From Vicinamibacterales bacterium (GTDB lineage Bacteria > Acidobacteriota > Vicinamibacteria > Vicinamibacterales > UBA8438), in NCBI GenBank assembly GCA_937766455.1, contig CALLXD010000023.1, forward strand, positions 1 through 64,000: a DNA stretch of 64,000 nucleotides, given 5' to 3'. Every line of letters begins with the position of its first letter. The first letter of the stretch is position 1. Below, piece by piece: positions 8,109 to 17,287 of this stretch. The translations under genes and the position numbers were made by a program. Under the pieces are notes generated by a model that did not search any database, was not told the origin of the DNA, and saw only the letters and a program-made list of their open reading frames with translations.

Positions 8109-9532
8109 TCACTCGCGGTCAGCATCGTCCGATGGCGGCGGTCCATCGAGGTCTCCGAACAGGTCGGCCATCTCCGGTGCCTGCAGAGGCCGGGGTCTGC
8201 GCTCGACGGGGGCGATGTCCGGTATCGGCTCGGCGGCGCTGACGCCCAGTTCCTTGAACCGGCGCGCGGTGACGAGGACCCGCGATTCAATGGTGCCCAC
8301 CGTCTTGTTGTAGGCGTCCACCGTGCGCGTCACGCCTCGGCCGAGCTCGTCGAGGTGCCCGGCCAGCCGGTAGATGCGCTCGTAGAGTTCCCGTCCCAAG
8401 GTGCTGACGGTCTCCGCGTTCCGCGCGATACGTTCCTGTTGCCAGCCGTACGCAACCGCCCGGAGCAGCGCAATCAATGTCAGCGGACTCGCCGGGATCA
8501 CCCGTTGGCCCACGCCAAACTCAATCAAGCCGGCGTCATGCTGCAGTGCCGCGCTGAAGTAGCCCTCCCCCGGCAAGAACATGAACACGAACTCCGGCGC
8601 CGGCTGAAACTGGGTCCAGTATGCGCGGCTGCCGAGCTGGACCATGTGGGCCCGCACCTGCCCGGCGTGCTCACGTAGCTTGGCGGCCCGCTCGGCGTCC
8701 TCCTCGGCCTCGGCCGCCTCTCGATACGCCACGTACGGCACTTTCGCGTCGACCACGATGTTTCGTCCGCCTGGCAGATTCACCACCATGTCGGGGACCA
8801 GCTTGCCGTCGGCGGTGTGGACCGTCGTTTTTTCCGAGAAGTCGCAGTGGTCGAGCATGCCGGCCAGTTCGACAACCCGCCGCAGCTGCACCTCGCCCAT
8901 CCCCCCCGCACGTGTGGGGTCTGCAACGCCCGCTCCAGGTGCGTGGTCGCGGTGGCCAGGGTTTGCAGTTGTTCGCGCATCTGCGAGTTGGAACTGGCCC
9001 GCTCCTTCTCGACCTCGAGCAGTTTCGTATTGACCTGGCTCAGCGTGTCCTCCAACGGCTTGACCAGCCCGTCGATCGAGCGCTGCCGGTGGTCGAGATC
9101 GACCACGGCCTGTTTCTGGAATTCGCTGAGCGACGCCTTGGCCAGTTGGAGGAACGACTGGTTGTTCGCGCGTAAGGCATCGGCCGACACCGTGGCGAAC
9201 GCGTCGCGCAATGTTTGCTCCGCCTGCTCAAGCAGTCGGATCCGGTCGGTTCCCGCGCGGCGCTCCCCATCCAATTCAGCCGTGGCCCTGACCAGTCGCT
9301 CCGCCTGCTGAGCTGCCTGCGCGCGCGCATCGGTCAGTGCCTGCTCACGCGTCAGGATTGCGGCATCAAGGTGTGTGATCTGCTTGGCGAGCTCGTCGGC
9401 GCGCGCTCGAGCTGCCGCGGCCTCAGACCGTGGGGCCGTCGCACCGTCGCCCAGCCGGCCGAGGCCCCAGCCGACGAGCCCGCCGATGACCAGGCCAAGC
9501 ACCGCTCCCGCGAGTATGGAGATCGTGTCCAC
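8109..9532 (-). pseudogene. rmuC: RmuC-family DNA recombination protein, interrupted by a 1-base frameshift
   Basis: RmuC proteins are membrane-anchored coiled-coil proteins with a nuclease-like core that limit recombination at inverted repeats. The first frame (8780-9532) gives an N-terminal helix (about residues 5-25) and a long coiled coil of about 200 residues. The second (8109-8900) gives the conserved core starting GEVQLRRVVELAGM and ending near APEMADLFGD. The two join exactly where the family reads RG-x-WGEVQL. One extra C in the CCC run at 8896-8898 (plus strand) would restore a single protein of about 474 residues. Both halves are otherwise undamaged, so this is either a very recent mutation or a homopolymer sequencing error. 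Confidence 0.8.
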
Positions 9533-9808
9533 GTGCTAGTCGTATCTTGGCGGCGGGGGCTAACGGCGATGACGGGATCTGAGCGTGACGATGACGCGTC
9601 TCACAGTGTAACCGGTGGCGAGCGGGGGGCGCCCTTCCCGCACCTCTTCTTGAAGCCGGCCCCGACAGCAGCATAAACTAGACGGTTCTAGCAGCTCGTG
9701 GTGCAAGTCCCGCGTCGCACCACGACCTGCAGTGGTCTATCGGACGCTGCGGGTGTCCAGCCGCGAACGATTGGTGCCGGACCCACGCTCACACGGACTG
9801 CCCAAGCA

Positions 9809-11155
9809 ATGACCGATCACGCGCGACGCGTCTACGACTCGATTCTTGGTCTCCGCTGCGACGCCGAGAACCCGACCCCGCTGGTTCGCCTGAACCGAGT
9901 GAGCCCATTCAAGCATACCGAGATCTACGCCAAACTCGAGTGGTACAACCCGTTTGGCGCGGTGAAGGATCGTGTCGCCTCGAACCTCCTGGAAGACGGG
10001 GAGGCGAGGCACACCGTGGGGCCACACCAGAAGCTGGTTGAGCCCACGTCCGGAAACACCGGTATGGCCCTCGCCATGATGGCCAACGCCCGAGGGTATT
10101 CTCTGACCACGCCGCTCTCCAGTGAGATTCCGCTCGAAAAACGCACGATGCTGCGGTTCTTCGGGGCCGACGTCATCGAGCTGCAGGACTCGCTGTGCCC
10201 GGCTCCGGGCGCCCCCGAAGGAGCGATCGCGAGAGCGATGGAACTGGGTGAACGCCCCGACTTTCACATGCTGAACCAGTATGTGAATGAAGCCAACCCA
10301 GACGCGCATTACAAGACCACCGGCCCTGAGATCTGGCGCCAGACCGAGGGGAAGGTCACGCATTTTGCCGCCGGACTTGGTACCTGCGGCACGATTACCG
10401 GCACGGGCCGCTTCCTCAAGGACCAGCGGTCCGACGTGCAGGTGCTGGGCATCCATCCACAGGACGGGCACGACATTCCCGGCGTGCGCAGCTTGCGTCA
10501 GCTCAAGCAGACGCAGTTGTTTCGCCCGGACGGATACGACCATCTGGCTGAGGTCAACGACGAGACCGCCTACAAGCTGTGTCTGCGGCTCAATCGGGAA
10601 GAAAGCATCACCGCCGGGCCGAGTTCAGCCATGGCACTGGCGGGGGTCTTCGAACTGGTGCCGGACGAACCGGGGAATCTGGTCGTGGTCATCTTTCCGG
10701 ACAACGCGTTCAAGTACGCGTCATCCTTCGTGAAGCATCTGCCTGGCATGGTGGCGCCCGGGGCGCCCAAAGCGGCCGGGGCCAGCCCATTGCTGGACCG
10801 GATGCGCGAAAACGTGCGTGGCAACGCGGAGCTGACCGTTGGTGTTGAAGAGGCACACGCGCAGTGGCAGCGCGACAAGCCGTTCGTCCTGGACGTGCGA
10901 CCGACCGCGCAATACGACGAGGCGCACGTCCCCGGGGCGTACAACATTCCGCTCCCGGAGTTGGGTGAAGACAACCAGGCGGTCAACGTGCTGCCGCGCG
11001 ATCTCGATGCCCCGATTCTCAGTATTTGTCAGCGGGGGAACGCGTCGCTGTCGGGGCTGCTGTTCTTGAAGTCGCTCGGGTATCGCAATGTGCGCAGCGT
11101 CGACGGCGGCACGCTGGCGTGGCGTGACAAGGGCTTCGCCACTGATTCGGAGTGA
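9809..11155 (+). CDS. cysM: Cysteine synthase (CysM/CysK-like) fused to a C-terminal rhodanese
   Basis: A 448-residue two-domain enzyme. The PLP domain (about 1-320) has NPFGAVKDRVA with the PLP Lys, EPTSGNTGMALA, GLGTCGTITGTGRFL and AGPSSAMALAG. The rhodanese domain (about 345-448) has FVLDVRPTAQYDEAHVPGA and active-site CQRGNAS. A GVRSLRQL stretch aligns with the Mycobacterium CysM region bearing the Arg that selects O-phosphoserine; this alignment was made by eye. With the JAMM, ThiS-like and E1 genes downstream, it probably adds a protein-bound thiocarboxylate to phosphoserine. The fused rhodanese could deliver persulfide sulfur. The ATG at 9809 is preferred over 9698 because the extra 37 residues lack family similarity. 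The stop overlaps the next start. Confidence 0.85.
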   Translation: MTDHARRVYDSILGLRCDAENPTPLVRLNRVSPFKHTEIYAKLEWYNPFGAVKDRVASNLLEDGEARHTVGPHQKLVEPTSGNTGMALAMMANARGYSLTTPLSSEIPLEKRTMLRFFGADVIELQDSLCPAPGAPEGAIARAMELGERPDFHMLNQYVNEANPDAHYKTTGPEIWRQTEGKVTHFAAGLGTCGTITGTGRFLKDQRSDVQVLGIHPQDGHDIPGVRSLRQLKQTQLFRPDGYDHLAEVNDETAYKLCLRLNREESITAGPSSAMALAGVFELVPDEPGNLVVVIFPDNAFKYASSFVKHLPGMVAPGAPKAAGASPLLDRMRENVRGNAELTVGVEEAHAQWQRDKPFVLDVRPTAQYDEAHVPGAYNIPLPELGEDNQAVNVLPRDLDAPILSICQRGNASLSGLLFLKSLGYRNVRSVDGGTLAWRDKGFATDSE

Positions 11156-11586
11156 TGGGGCTCCAGGCACTCGTGATCCAGGCCGACGCGGACACTGGGA
11201 TCCGACGGCACGGTCGGGACGCGTACCCACACGAGTGCTGCGGGGCGTTGATCGGTCGTGACCATGTGGTGACCGAGGCGCTGGCGTTGCCCAACAGCAC
11301 GGACGAGGGGCCACGTCGGCGGTTTCTGGTGCGCCCGGTTGACTACCTCGCCGCGGAACGGCGAGCCGCGGCGCTCGAAGCCGAACTGATCGGGTTTTAT
11401 CACTCGCACCCCGACAGCCCGGCCCGGCCGTCGCGCTATGACCTCGACCACGCATGGCCGACGTTTGCGTACGTCATCGTGGCCGTCGAGCGGGCCTTGC
11501 CGGGTGCACTGACGTCCTGGCGACTACGAGAAGACCGGTCAACATTCGACGAGGAGCCGGTCACAGTGCGCGCTTCCGGCCAATAG
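11155..11586 (+). CDS. mec: JAMM/MPN metallopeptidase (Mec-like)
   Basis: A 143-residue Mov34/MPN/PAD-1 zinc peptidase. The JAMM residues are visible: Glu in HECCGALIG context, then GFYHSHPDSPARPSRYD, giving His-x-His-Pro, Ser and Asp. In Mycobacterium, Mec cleaves newly made cysteine from the CysO C-terminus. In the Pseudomonas fluorescens quinolobactin system, QbsD removes a tail hiding the carrier diglycine. Both jobs are plausible here because the next gene has three residues after its GG. The ATG overlaps the cysteine synthase stop (ATGA), which ties translation of the two. Confidence 0.86.
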   Translation: MGLQALVIQADADTGIRRHGRDAYPHECCGALIGRDHVVTEALALPNSTDEGPRRRFLVRPVDYLAAERRAAALEAELIGFYHSHPDSPARPSRYDLDHAWPTFAYVIVAVERALPGALTSWRLREDRSTFDEEPVTVRASGQ

Positions 11587-11597
11587 TGAAGGACACC

Positions 11598-11882
11598 ATG
11601 GCAACCAAGATTTTGATTCCAACGCCGCTACGCGGATATACCGATCAGCTCGATGAGGTGGAGGCCGAGGGCGCCACCGTCGGCGAGTTGCTGTCGGACC
11701 TGACCACGCGTTACGCCGACCTTCGCAAGCATCTGTACGCCGAAGACGGCACGCGCAGAAACTTCGTCAACATCTACTTGAATGATGACGACATCCGATA
11801 CTTGGAGAAGGATCAGACACCGGTGACCGCAGACGACACCCTCAGCATCATTCCCTCGGTGGCGGGTGGAGCGTGGTCGTGA
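11598..11882 (+). CDS. cysO: ThiS/MoaD/CysO-like sulfur-carrier protein with masked diglycine
   Basis: A 94-residue ubiquitin-like carrier with KILIPTPLRGYTD at the start, a TVGELLSDL helix, VNIYLNDDDIRYL and LSIIPSVAGG near the end. CysO and MoaD normally end at GG. Here three more residues (AWS) follow, so the active C-terminus must be exposed by proteolysis, most likely by the JAMM peptidase encoded just upstream. The carrier would then be adenylated by the E1 encoded downstream and loaded with sulfur. The start at 11598 is chosen because upstream in-frame codons belong to the JAMM gene region and an AAGGACACC stretch precedes this ATG. It overlaps the E1 gene by 10 bp. Confidence 0.86.
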   Translation: MATKILIPTPLRGYTDQLDEVEAEGATVGELLSDLTTRYADLRKHLYAEDGTRRNFVNIYLNDDDIRYLEKDQTPVTADDTLSIIPSVAGGAWS

Positions 11883-13036
11883 CCAGCGCTCTCACGAACG
11901 AGGAAGTCGCGCGATACAGTCGGCACCTGATCATGCCCGAGGTGGGCATGGAGGGGCAGCTGAAGTTGAAGGCGGCCCGCGTGTTGTGTATCGGCGCCGG
12001 GGGGTTGGGTTCTCCGGTGGCGTTGTATTTGACCGCGGCCGGGGTTGGCACCATTGGCGTCGTCGACTTCGATACCGTCGACTACAGCAACCTGCAGCGG
12101 CAGATCATTCACGGGACGCCCGATGTCGGACGGTCGAAGCTCGAGTCCGCCAAAGCCCGGCTCAACGCCCTCAACCCCGAGGTCGACGTCGTGACCTACG
12201 AGATGGCGCTTGCGTCGGATAACGCGCTCGCGCTGTTCGCGGACTACGACATGGTCGTCGACGGCACCGACAACTTCCCGACCCGGTATCTGGTGAACGA
12301 TGCGTGTGTGCTGACTGACAAGCCCAACGTGTACGGCAGCATCTCCCGGTTCGAGGGCCAGGCGACGGTGTTTGCGGCCGAGAATGGCCCCTGCTACCGG
12401 TGCATGTTCCCGGAGCCGCCGCCACCCGGGCTTGTGCCGAGTTGTGCCGAGGGCGGCGTGCTCGGCATCTTGCCGGGTGTCGTCGGTACGCTCCAGGCTA
12501 CCGAGGCGATCAAGTTGATTCTTGGAGTCGGTGAATCGCTGGTTGGCCGATTCCTGCTGTTTGACGCGCTCAAGATGCGGTTCCGCGAGCTGAAAGTCCG
12601 GCAAGACCCCGATTGCCCCGTCTGCGGCACGCACCCCACCGTCACGGCGCCGATTGACTATGACCAGTTCTGTGGCATCACCCCGGCGGCACCCGTCGCC
12701 GCACCGACCACGCCCGGTTCGGGTGACGTCACGGTGGAGGAACTCAAGAGCCGCCTCGACGGTCAGGACTCCGTCTTGTTGGTCGATGTGCGAGAGCAGC
12801 GAGAGTTCGAGATCTGCCGCATCCCCGGCTCCGTGTTGATTCCGCTCGGCGAGCTGCCCAGGCGACTGTCTGAGTTGGATGGGCACACGGACATGGTCGT
12901 CCACTGCAAGTCGGGCGTCCGGAGCGCGAAGGCGGTCGCCCTCTTGCGCGACGCCGGCTACACTCAGGCGCGTAACCTGCAGGGGGGAATCCTGGCCTGG
13001 ATCGACCGTGTGGACCCGACGCTGCCGAAGTATTGA
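11873..13036 (+). CDS. moeZ: MoeZ/MoeB-type E1 adenylyltransferase with rhodanese domain
   Basis: A 387-residue enzyme that activates ThiS/MoaD-like carriers with ATP and transfers sulfur to them. The E1 domain shows the nucleotide loop GAGGLGSPVALYL, VDFDTVDYSNLQRQ, zinc pairs CYRC and CPVC, and the catalytic Cys in PSCAEGGVLG. The rhodanese domain (about 285-387) has VDVREQREFE and active-site CKSGVRS. It starts at a GTG overlapping the carrier gene; a second GTG lies at 11879. In mycobacteria MoeZ loads CysO, and this arrangement predicts the same partnership. Confidence 0.88.
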   Translation: MVVTSALTNEEVARYSRHLIMPEVGMEGQLKLKAARVLCIGAGGLGSPVALYLTAAGVGTIGVVDFDTVDYSNLQRQIIHGTPDVGRSKLESAKARLNALNPEVDVVTYEMALASDNALALFADYDMVVDGTDNFPTRYLVNDACVLTDKPNVYGSISRFEGQATVFAAENGPCYRCMFPEPPPPGLVPSCAEGGVLGILPGVVGTLQATEAIKLILGVGESLVGRFLLFDALKMRFRELKVRQDPDCPVCGTHPTVTAPIDYDQFCGITPAAPVAAPTTPGSGDVTVEELKSRLDGQDSVLLVDVREQREFEICRIPGSVLIPLGELPRRLSELDGHTDMVVHCKSGVRSAKAVALLRDAGYTQARNLQGGILAWIDRVDPTLPKY

Positions 13037-13080
13037 GGGAACGACGGTCAGTCCGGGTACAATGAGCTACCGGTATCCCA

Positions 13081-13569
13081 ATGCTGCGACTCTCGAAAAA
13101 AGCTGAATACGCGCTGATGGCGCTCAAAGACTTGGCGTCACGCCCGGTCTCCGAGGCGGCAAGCGCGCGGGAAATCGCCGAGCGCTACGGAATTCCGGTC
13201 GAGCTGATGGCGAAGGTGCTGCAGCGACTCGTGCGGCAAGACCTGCTGGCATCCCACCACGGGACGCGGGGCGGGTATCATCTCGCCCGCTCGGCCGAGC
13301 GGATCTCTGTGGCCCACGTCATCGAGGCGATCGATGGTCCGGTCATGGTGACGGCGTGCACCACCATCGATGACGAGTGCGAGCAGTTCGCGACCTGCAA
13401 CATTCGCGATCCGCTGTGGCGCATCAAGGACCAGATCGTTCAGGCGCTGAACTCCTACAGTTTGCAGGCGCTCGCGACCGACGAGTCACCATTGCTGCCG
13501 ATCTCGCTGTCTCCCCGCTCGTCTGAGCCGGCCGCGCTCGAGCCCGCGGCACACCTGCCTCACTCGTAG
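13081..13569 (+). CDS. iscR: Rrf2-family Fe-S regulator (IscR-like)
   Basis: A 162-residue regulator. The winged helix (about residues 1-75) contains LSKKAEYALMAL and HHGTRGGYHLAR (the wing). The cluster loop reads CTTIDDECEQFATC, three Cys in the spacing expected for a [2Fe-2S] Rrf2 protein. IscR senses Fe-S status and represses the isc genes when cluster-bound. It sits directly before iscS and iscA. A direct repeat lies between it and iscS. The last about 30 residues are Pro/Ser/Ala-rich and probably disordered. Confidence 0.86.
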   Translation: MLRLSKKAEYALMALKDLASRPVSEAASAREIAERYGIPVELMAKVLQRLVRQDLLASHHGTRGGYHLARSAERISVAHVIEAIDGPVMVTACTTIDDECEQFATCNIRDPLWRIKDQIVQALNSYSLQALATDESPLLPISLSPRSSEPAALEPAAHLPHS

Positions 13570-13582
13570 GGTGTCCCTCGTC

Positions 13583-13618
13583 GCGCCGGGCCATCCGAGT
13601 GGTGCGCCGGGCCATCCG
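13583..13618 (+). repeat. Tandem direct repeat between iscR and iscS
   Basis: The 15-bp unit GCGCCGGGCCATCCG occurs at 13583-13597 and again at 13604-13618, a 21-bp period (two helical turns), in the 99-bp gap before iscS. Spacing on one face of the helix would suit a regulator binding site. No protein can be assigned from sequence alone. Confidence 0.55.
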
Positions 13619-13668
13619 CGCGCCGCGCCCCGGGAACCCAGCGCGCGACGGTCCGGCCCATCGAAGGA

Positions 13669-14889
13669 ATGACATTGCCCATCTACATGGACGGCCATGC
13701 CACGACGCGCGTCGATCCGCGCGTGGTCGACGCGATGGTGCCGTTTTTCAGCGAGCACTATGGCAACGCGGCGAGCCGTCATCACCAGTTCGGATGGGCA
13801 GCGCGCGACGCGGTCGCCGAGGCCCGGTCCGCGGTGGCCACCCTGATCGGTGCCTCGCCGCGGGAGCTCGTCTTCACCAGCGGCGCGACCGAGTCGAACA
13901 ATCTGGCGCTGAAGGGCGTGATGGACGCCTCGCGCGAGCACGGGAACCACCTGATCACCGTCTCCACCGAGCATCGGGCGATTCTGGATCCGTGCGCCAG
14001 GTTGGAGCAGCAAGGCGTGACGGTGTCGTATCTGCCGGTGCGCGAGGACGGTCTGCTCGATCCGAACACGCTGGCGGACCAGCTCCGGCCGACCACGGTC
14101 CTGGTCAGCGTGATGTCCGCCAACAATGAAATCGGGGTGTTGCAGCCGGTCGCCGAGTTGGCGAGGGTGGCTCGTTCGGCCGGCGCGCTGTTCCACACCG
14201 ATGCGGCGCAGGCGGTCGGAAAGGTACCGGTTGACGTGGTCGCGGACGGTATCGACTTGCTGTCTCTGACCGCCCACAAGTTCTATGGGCCCAAAGGGAT
14301 CGGTGCGCTGTTTGTCCGACGAGGGCTGACGCTTACCCCCATGGTCGACGGCGGCGGGCATGAGTCGGGGCGGCGGTCCGGCAGTCTCAACGTGCCGGCG
14401 ATTGTTGGTCTCGGCCGTGCGGCCGCCTTGTGTCAGGCAGGCATGGCCGACGAGGCCGCGCGGATGACTCGGATGCGCGACCGCCTCTGGGTTGGTCTGC
14501 AGCGCGCGCTGACCGGGGTGTCGGTCAACGGGTCCCTGGTCGCGCGGCTACCGCACAGCCTCAATGTGACGTTTGATGGGGTGAACGGAGAACAACTGCT
14601 GATGGGTCTCGTCGACGTGGCCGTGTCGTCAGGTGCCGCCTGTTCATCCAGTCGCGTGGAGTCGTCGCACGTGCTGGCTGCGCTCGGTGTCCCGGAGTCT
14701 GCGGCGCGCGCGTCGGTCCGGTTTGGTCTCGGCCGTTTCAACACGGAGGCCGAGGTCGATCGCGTGGTCGAGACGCTGCGCAGCCTGGTGACCGGACTAC
14801 GCACGCCCGTGCCGGTGTTCGAGCTCGCGGACGATGACCCGGAGCTGCCCCCGAGCTGGGGTGAAGAGCGGGTCCTTAAGGTAAACTGA
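13669..14889 (+). CDS. iscS: Cysteine desulfurase (IscS/NifS family)
   Basis: A 406-residue PLP enzyme turning cysteine into alanine plus enzyme-bound persulfide for Fe-S clusters and thio-cofactors. Seen are YMDGHATTRVDP near the start, ATESNNLALKG, HTDAAQAVGK, SLTAHKFYGPKGIG (PLP Lys) and the mobile catalytic loop SSGAACSSSR with the persulfide Cys. The length matches group I desulfurases. It lies 9 bp from iscA and downstream of the cysteine-making genes, so cysteine and its sulfur would be made and used from one locus. A group I enzyme can also charge the rhodanese domains upstream. Confidence 0.92.
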   Translation: MTLPIYMDGHATTRVDPRVVDAMVPFFSEHYGNAASRHHQFGWAARDAVAEARSAVATLIGASPRELVFTSGATESNNLALKGVMDASREHGNHLITVSTEHRAILDPCARLEQQGVTVSYLPVREDGLLDPNTLADQLRPTTVLVSVMSANNEIGVLQPVAELARVARSAGALFHTDAAQAVGKVPVDVVADGIDLLSLTAHKFYGPKGIGALFVRRGLTLTPMVDGGGHESGRRSGSLNVPAIVGLGRAAALCQAGMADEAARMTRMRDRLWVGLQRALTGVSVNGSLVARLPHSLNVTFDGVNGEQLLMGLVDVAVSSGAACSSSRVESSHVLAALGVPESAARASVRFGLGRFNTEAEVDRVVETLRSLVTGLRTPVPVFELADDDPELPPSWGEERVLKVN

Positions 14890-14897
14890 GGCTACAC

Positions 14898-15224
14898 ATG
14901 ATTGAGATCACCCAAGCAGCGGCGAAGCGAATCCAGAGCGCAATGCAGCAGGAAGGGATTGCTGAGGGCGGCCTTCGCGTGGGCGTGAAGGCTGGCGGGT
15001 GCTCCGGGATGAGCTACATCTTTAAATGGGAACAGACACCCAGCGCCGTCGACGAGGTCTTCGAGAGTGACGACGGTGCGAAGATTTTCGTCGACCCCAA
15101 GAGCTTCAAATATCTTGACGGCACCGTCCTGGACTGTGACCCGAACATGCTTGGCCAGAACCTGATTTTGCGCAATCCCCAGGCCAAGACCGAGTGCGGA
15201 TGCGGTCTGTCGTTCGGCTTGTGA
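14898..15224 (+). CDS. iscA: A-type Fe-S carrier (IscA/ErpA/HesB family)
   Basis: A 108-residue protein with the three conserved cysteines of A-type carriers: AGGCSGMSY and the C-terminal ECGCGLSF. These bind iron or an Fe-S cluster handed to target proteins. It is 9 bp after iscS and ends the sulfur/Fe-S gene run; no iscU, hscAB or fdx follows. The assignment between IscA, ErpA and SufA is not certain. Confidence 0.9.
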   Translation: MIEITQAAAKRIQSAMQQEGIAEGGLRVGVKAGGCSGMSYIFKWEQTPSAVDEVFESDDGAKIFVDPKSFKYLDGTVLDCDPNMLGQNLILRNPQAKTECGCGLSFGL

Positions 15225-15322
15225 GTTGCGCCTCGTAACGCGCCGACCGAGCACGGTCAGGTTGCGTTTCGTCGCGCTCACATGCCATTCTTTCAGACTC
15301 AAAATTTAACAGGAGCCACCAC

Positions 15323-17251
15323 ATGTCACGTGCGAAGCAGGCGAACTCTCGGCGTCGGTTCATGAAGCAGGCTGTGCTGGGCGCCGGCGCCACTGCGGCG
15401 ACACTTGGCGCCGGGACTGTCGGGTTGGCTGCGGCCGAAGAAGACACCGCGCCGATTCGGGTGCCAGACGAGTTTGAAACCGCCAAGAACGCGCCCCTAC
15501 CGACCGTTGATTTCCCGATGACGGGGGCGCAGGTGTTCGCGCGGGCCTGTAAGGCAGAAGGTGTTGCGGCGTTGTTCTGTTGCCCGGGCAACTACAGTGT
15601 GGTGCACTCCATCTCCGATACCGGTATCCCAACCTACGGCGGTCGTCACGAAGGGTCGATGTGTCACGCCGCCGACGCCTTTACCCGGGTGACCGGCGAG
15701 ATCGCCGCGACCTCTGGCACCGAAGGCCCGGGCTTCACCGACATGATCTGCGGCATCGCGACGGCCAACGCCGCACGGTCGCCGGTGCTCGTGCTGGCCA
15801 GCAATAAGACGCTCTTCGCCGAGGATACTGAACGAGGCATTCAGGACGCCTATCAGCAGCCGACCACCGAGGGGATTCGCAAATGGGGGAAGCGGCTGAT
15901 CACCCCAGCCCGCGTGCACGAGTACGCCGGCTACGCGTTCCGCCAGCTTCGCAGCGGCGTGCCCAAGCCGGTACACCTGGACTTCCCGGCCGAGATCGCG
16001 AACGCCCGCTTCCGGGACGCAAGCGAGATCGAGTACTACTACGACAAGTCGAAGTACCGCACTGAAACCAAACCGCATCCTGATCCCCGCGCAATTGAGC
16101 AGGCGGTCGCATTGCTCCGCGATGCCGAGCGCCCCATCATCGTGTCGAGCAACGGCGTCTTCTACAGTCGGGCGTGGGACGCGCTCCGAAAGGTGGCCGA
16201 GCGGGCACAGATTCCGGTCGTGGAGTCGGGTGCGACCAAGGGGCAGTTTCCCGCCGATCACCCACTGTCGGCCAATACTGCGCCGGGCGCACTCGCCAGT
16301 GCCGATTTGGTGCTGCTCGTGGGGCAATACTGTATGCCGACGCAGGGCGAGTTTGCCTTCGGTCCCGACGCGAAATACATCCGAATCGACCCAGATGCAC
16401 AGGACATCGGCAGAAACCTGCCAATCGATCTCGGGATTGTCAGTTGCGAGAAAGCGGCGCTTGAAGCGCTTGCCGCCGCTGTGCCGCAGATGCGTCACGA
16501 CGCCTGGGTCGCAGAGGTGGCGGCCGCGCGGGTCGAGTTCGAGGCCGAGAACGAGCAGTACTACCAGACCGGGCTCGGTTACACCGATGCCGTGCACCCG
16601 GCGGTTATCGGCAAGGAGCTCGCCGACTTCCTGCATGCCGGCGCGCTGCCGCGCGACCGGACGACCATCGTGCAGGGCGGCTATGGGATCGCGCGCTATA
16701 CGCGTCGCTACCTGCGCGCATTCCGACCTGGCCAAATCATGAACGGCGCCTATCAGTACGGGGCGATTGGGCCGGACGTCGGCTTCACCATTGGGGTGGC
16801 CGCGGCCGTACAACACGGGGTCGGTCCCCAGGCCGCCTACAAGGGCCACCCGGTCATTGCGATCACGGGTGACGCGGGATTCGGCTATACCGGGATGGAG
16901 ATGGAAACGCTCTCCAAATACCGGTTGCCGGCGGTGGTCATCGTGTACAACAACAATGCGTGGGGCACCTGGGAAGGACAACGCAACAACAAGGTCGGCC
17001 TGCCGGTGCACCTGTTCCAGGAGAACCTGCGCTACGACAAGCTCGGCGAGGCGCTTGGCGCGCATGGCGAGTACGTCACGACTCCGGCCGACTTCCGGCC
17101 GGCGCTTGAGCGGGCCTACCAGGTGGCGCTCGACGAGAGCCGTCCGTCGGTGGTGAACGTACAGGCCAAGAAAGAGTTCTGGCTGCGGGATCAGTACGAA
17201 CCAGGGTTCCTCGGGAAGATCGAGCCTGGCGTGATGTCGTACTACCACTAG
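15323..17251 (+). CDS. Tat-exported thiamine-diphosphate enzyme (acetolactate-synthase-like)
   Basis: A 642-residue protein of the pyruvate oxidase/acetolactate synthase superfamily. It starts with a strong twin-arginine signal (SRRRFMKQA about residues 9-17, then an Ala/Gly-rich hydrophobic region). The catalytic Glu region ([14 protein letters not shown]), the central nucleotide-fold domain ([11 protein letters not shown]) and the ThDP motif [15 protein letters not shown] ending in YNNNAW are all present. Most members are cytosolic, so export as a folded, cofactor-loaded enzyme is unusual. AGGAG lies at a good distance before the ATG. Substrate is unknown; a 2-oxoacid or acyl-CoA lyase/decarboxylase role is inferred from the family. 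Confidence 0.84.
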   Translation: MSRAKQANSRRRFMKQAVLGAGATAATLGAGTVGLAAAEEDTAPIRVPDEFETAKNAPLPTVDFPMTGAQVFARACKAEGVAALFCCPGNYSVVHSISDTGIPTYGGRHEGSMCHAADAFTRVTGEIAATSGTEGPGFTDMICGIATANAARSPVLVLASNKTLFAEDTERGIQDAYQQPTTEGIRKWGKRLITPARVHEYAGYAFRQLRSGVPKPVHLDFPAEIANARFRDASEIEYYYDKSKYRTETKPHPDPRAIEQAVALLRDAERPIIVSSNGVFYSRAWDALRKVAERAQIPVVESGATKGQFPADHPLSANTAPGALASADLVLLVGQYCMPTQGEFAFGPDAKYIRIDPDAQDIGRNLPIDLGIVSCEKAALEALAAAVPQMRHDAWVAEVAAARVEFEAENEQYYQTGLGYTDAVHPAVIGKELADFLHAGALPRDRTTIVQGGYGIARYTRRYLRAFRPGQIMNGAYQYGAIGPDVGFTIGVAAAVQHGVGPQAAYKGHPVIAITGDAGFGYTGMEMETLSKYRLPAVVIVYNNNAWGTWEGQRNNKVGLPVHLFQENLRYDKLGEALGAHGEYVTTPADFRPALERAYQVALDESRPSVVNVQAKKEFWLRDQYEPGFLGKIEPGVMSYYH

Positions 17252-17287
17252 TCGACGGCGTCATTCGAAACGACAGTAGGAGACGAG

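Noticed and set aside
9660-9730. Possible tRNA before the cysteine synthase
   Set aside because: A GGTTC-like stretch is present but no acceptor or anticodon stem can be formed.
15497-17248. 583-codon frame antisense to the ThDP enzyme
   Set aside because: Mirror of a strongly coding gene; no domain, signal or ribosome site.
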